From positions 62,001-126,000 of the forward strand of contig NZ_MKKY01000073.1 of the NCBI RefSeq assembly GCF_002091955.1: a stretch of DNA of 64,000 nt. Direction: 5' to 3'. A program made the translations under genes and the position numbers. Under the pieces are notes generated by a model. The model saw nothing but the letters and a program-made list of their open reading frames with translations. It was not told where the DNA came from and searched no databases. Positions 63,910 to 64,000 of this stretch are shown piece after piece; the first letter of the stretch is position 1, and every line of letters begins with the position of its first letter. The DNA comes from Rhodococcus sp. 1168. GTDB lineage: Bacteria; Actinomycetota; Actinomycetes; Mycobacteriales; Mycobacteriaceae.

Positions 63910-63978
63910 TGGACGCGTATTCGCGTCGACGCCTGCAGAGATTAGAGTCCACCAGGATCCTCTGCTAGATTTCTGTCC

Positions 63979-64000
63979 GTGTCTGCCGCTGCCGAGTACC
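63979..64000 (+). CDS. Possible start of the next gene, truncated by the window edge
   Basis: A GTG at 63979 begins an open frame reading MSAAAEY at the window end. The segment is too short to identify or to prove that it is coding. Confidence 0.15.

Overview
The window is high-GC actinobacterial chromosome, most likely Rhodococcus or a close relative in the Mycobacteriales. Three things point there: frequent GTG starts, many ATGA/GTGA stop-start overlaps, and a gene order that follows a mycobacterial chromosome block (tig-clpP1-clpP2-clpX ... valS-folC-DUF4233-ndk-rne-rplU-rpmA-obg-proB ... proA-moxR/VWA-nadD-rsfS-gpgP-octT-degV-comEA-comEC-holA-rpsT ... lepA-GH15). The species call is inference; the gene order is compared with my memory of Mycobacterium tuberculosis.

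Layout. 1-5.2 kb: the tail of a mycothiol-dependent enzyme, tRNA-Gly(TCC) and tRNA-Pro(TGG), trigger factor and the Clp protease genes, with a ClgR-type box before clpP1. 5.2-11.8 kb: fdhD, malQ, an rsbW-sigF pair with a candidate SigF promoter, and an S9 peptidase. 11.8-24.5 kb: the translation and housekeeping block valS to proB, including a large RNase E/G.

24.5-45.8 kb is an accessory block between proB and proA, which are neighbours in function. It holds a sirtuin, the ectABC ectoine biosynthesis genes (minus strand; ectA runs into ectB without a stop codon), a RecQ helicase, two fluoride channel subunits, a ribokinase-LysR pair, and a plus-strand two-operon cluster at 32.9-45.7 kb. That cluster encodes an ectoine hydrolase-like M24 protein, an M20 deacetylase, a class III aminotransferase, a semialdehyde dehydrogenase, a ProP-type transporter, an FCD-type GntR regulator, a second aminotransferase, a fused FAD/Fe-S oxidoreductase and a D-2-hydroxyacid dehydrogenase. 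Two near-identical palindromes lie before the first gene of each operon. I read this as a GntR-controlled ectoine uptake and degradation regulon, about 5 kb from the ectoine biosynthesis operon. Its regulator, its deacetylase and its extra redox genes differ from the characterised Doe/Eut systems.

45.8-64 kb: proA, a MoxR-VWA pair, the nadD-rsfS-gpgP-octT-degV run, comEA-comEC-holA, rpsT, an aquaporin, a stand-alone PemK/MazF-like protein, lepA, a nitronate monooxygenase-like flavoprotein, a GH15 trehalase/glucoamylase, and two very small membrane proteins.

No insertion sequence, prophage, CRISPR array or rRNA gene was seen.
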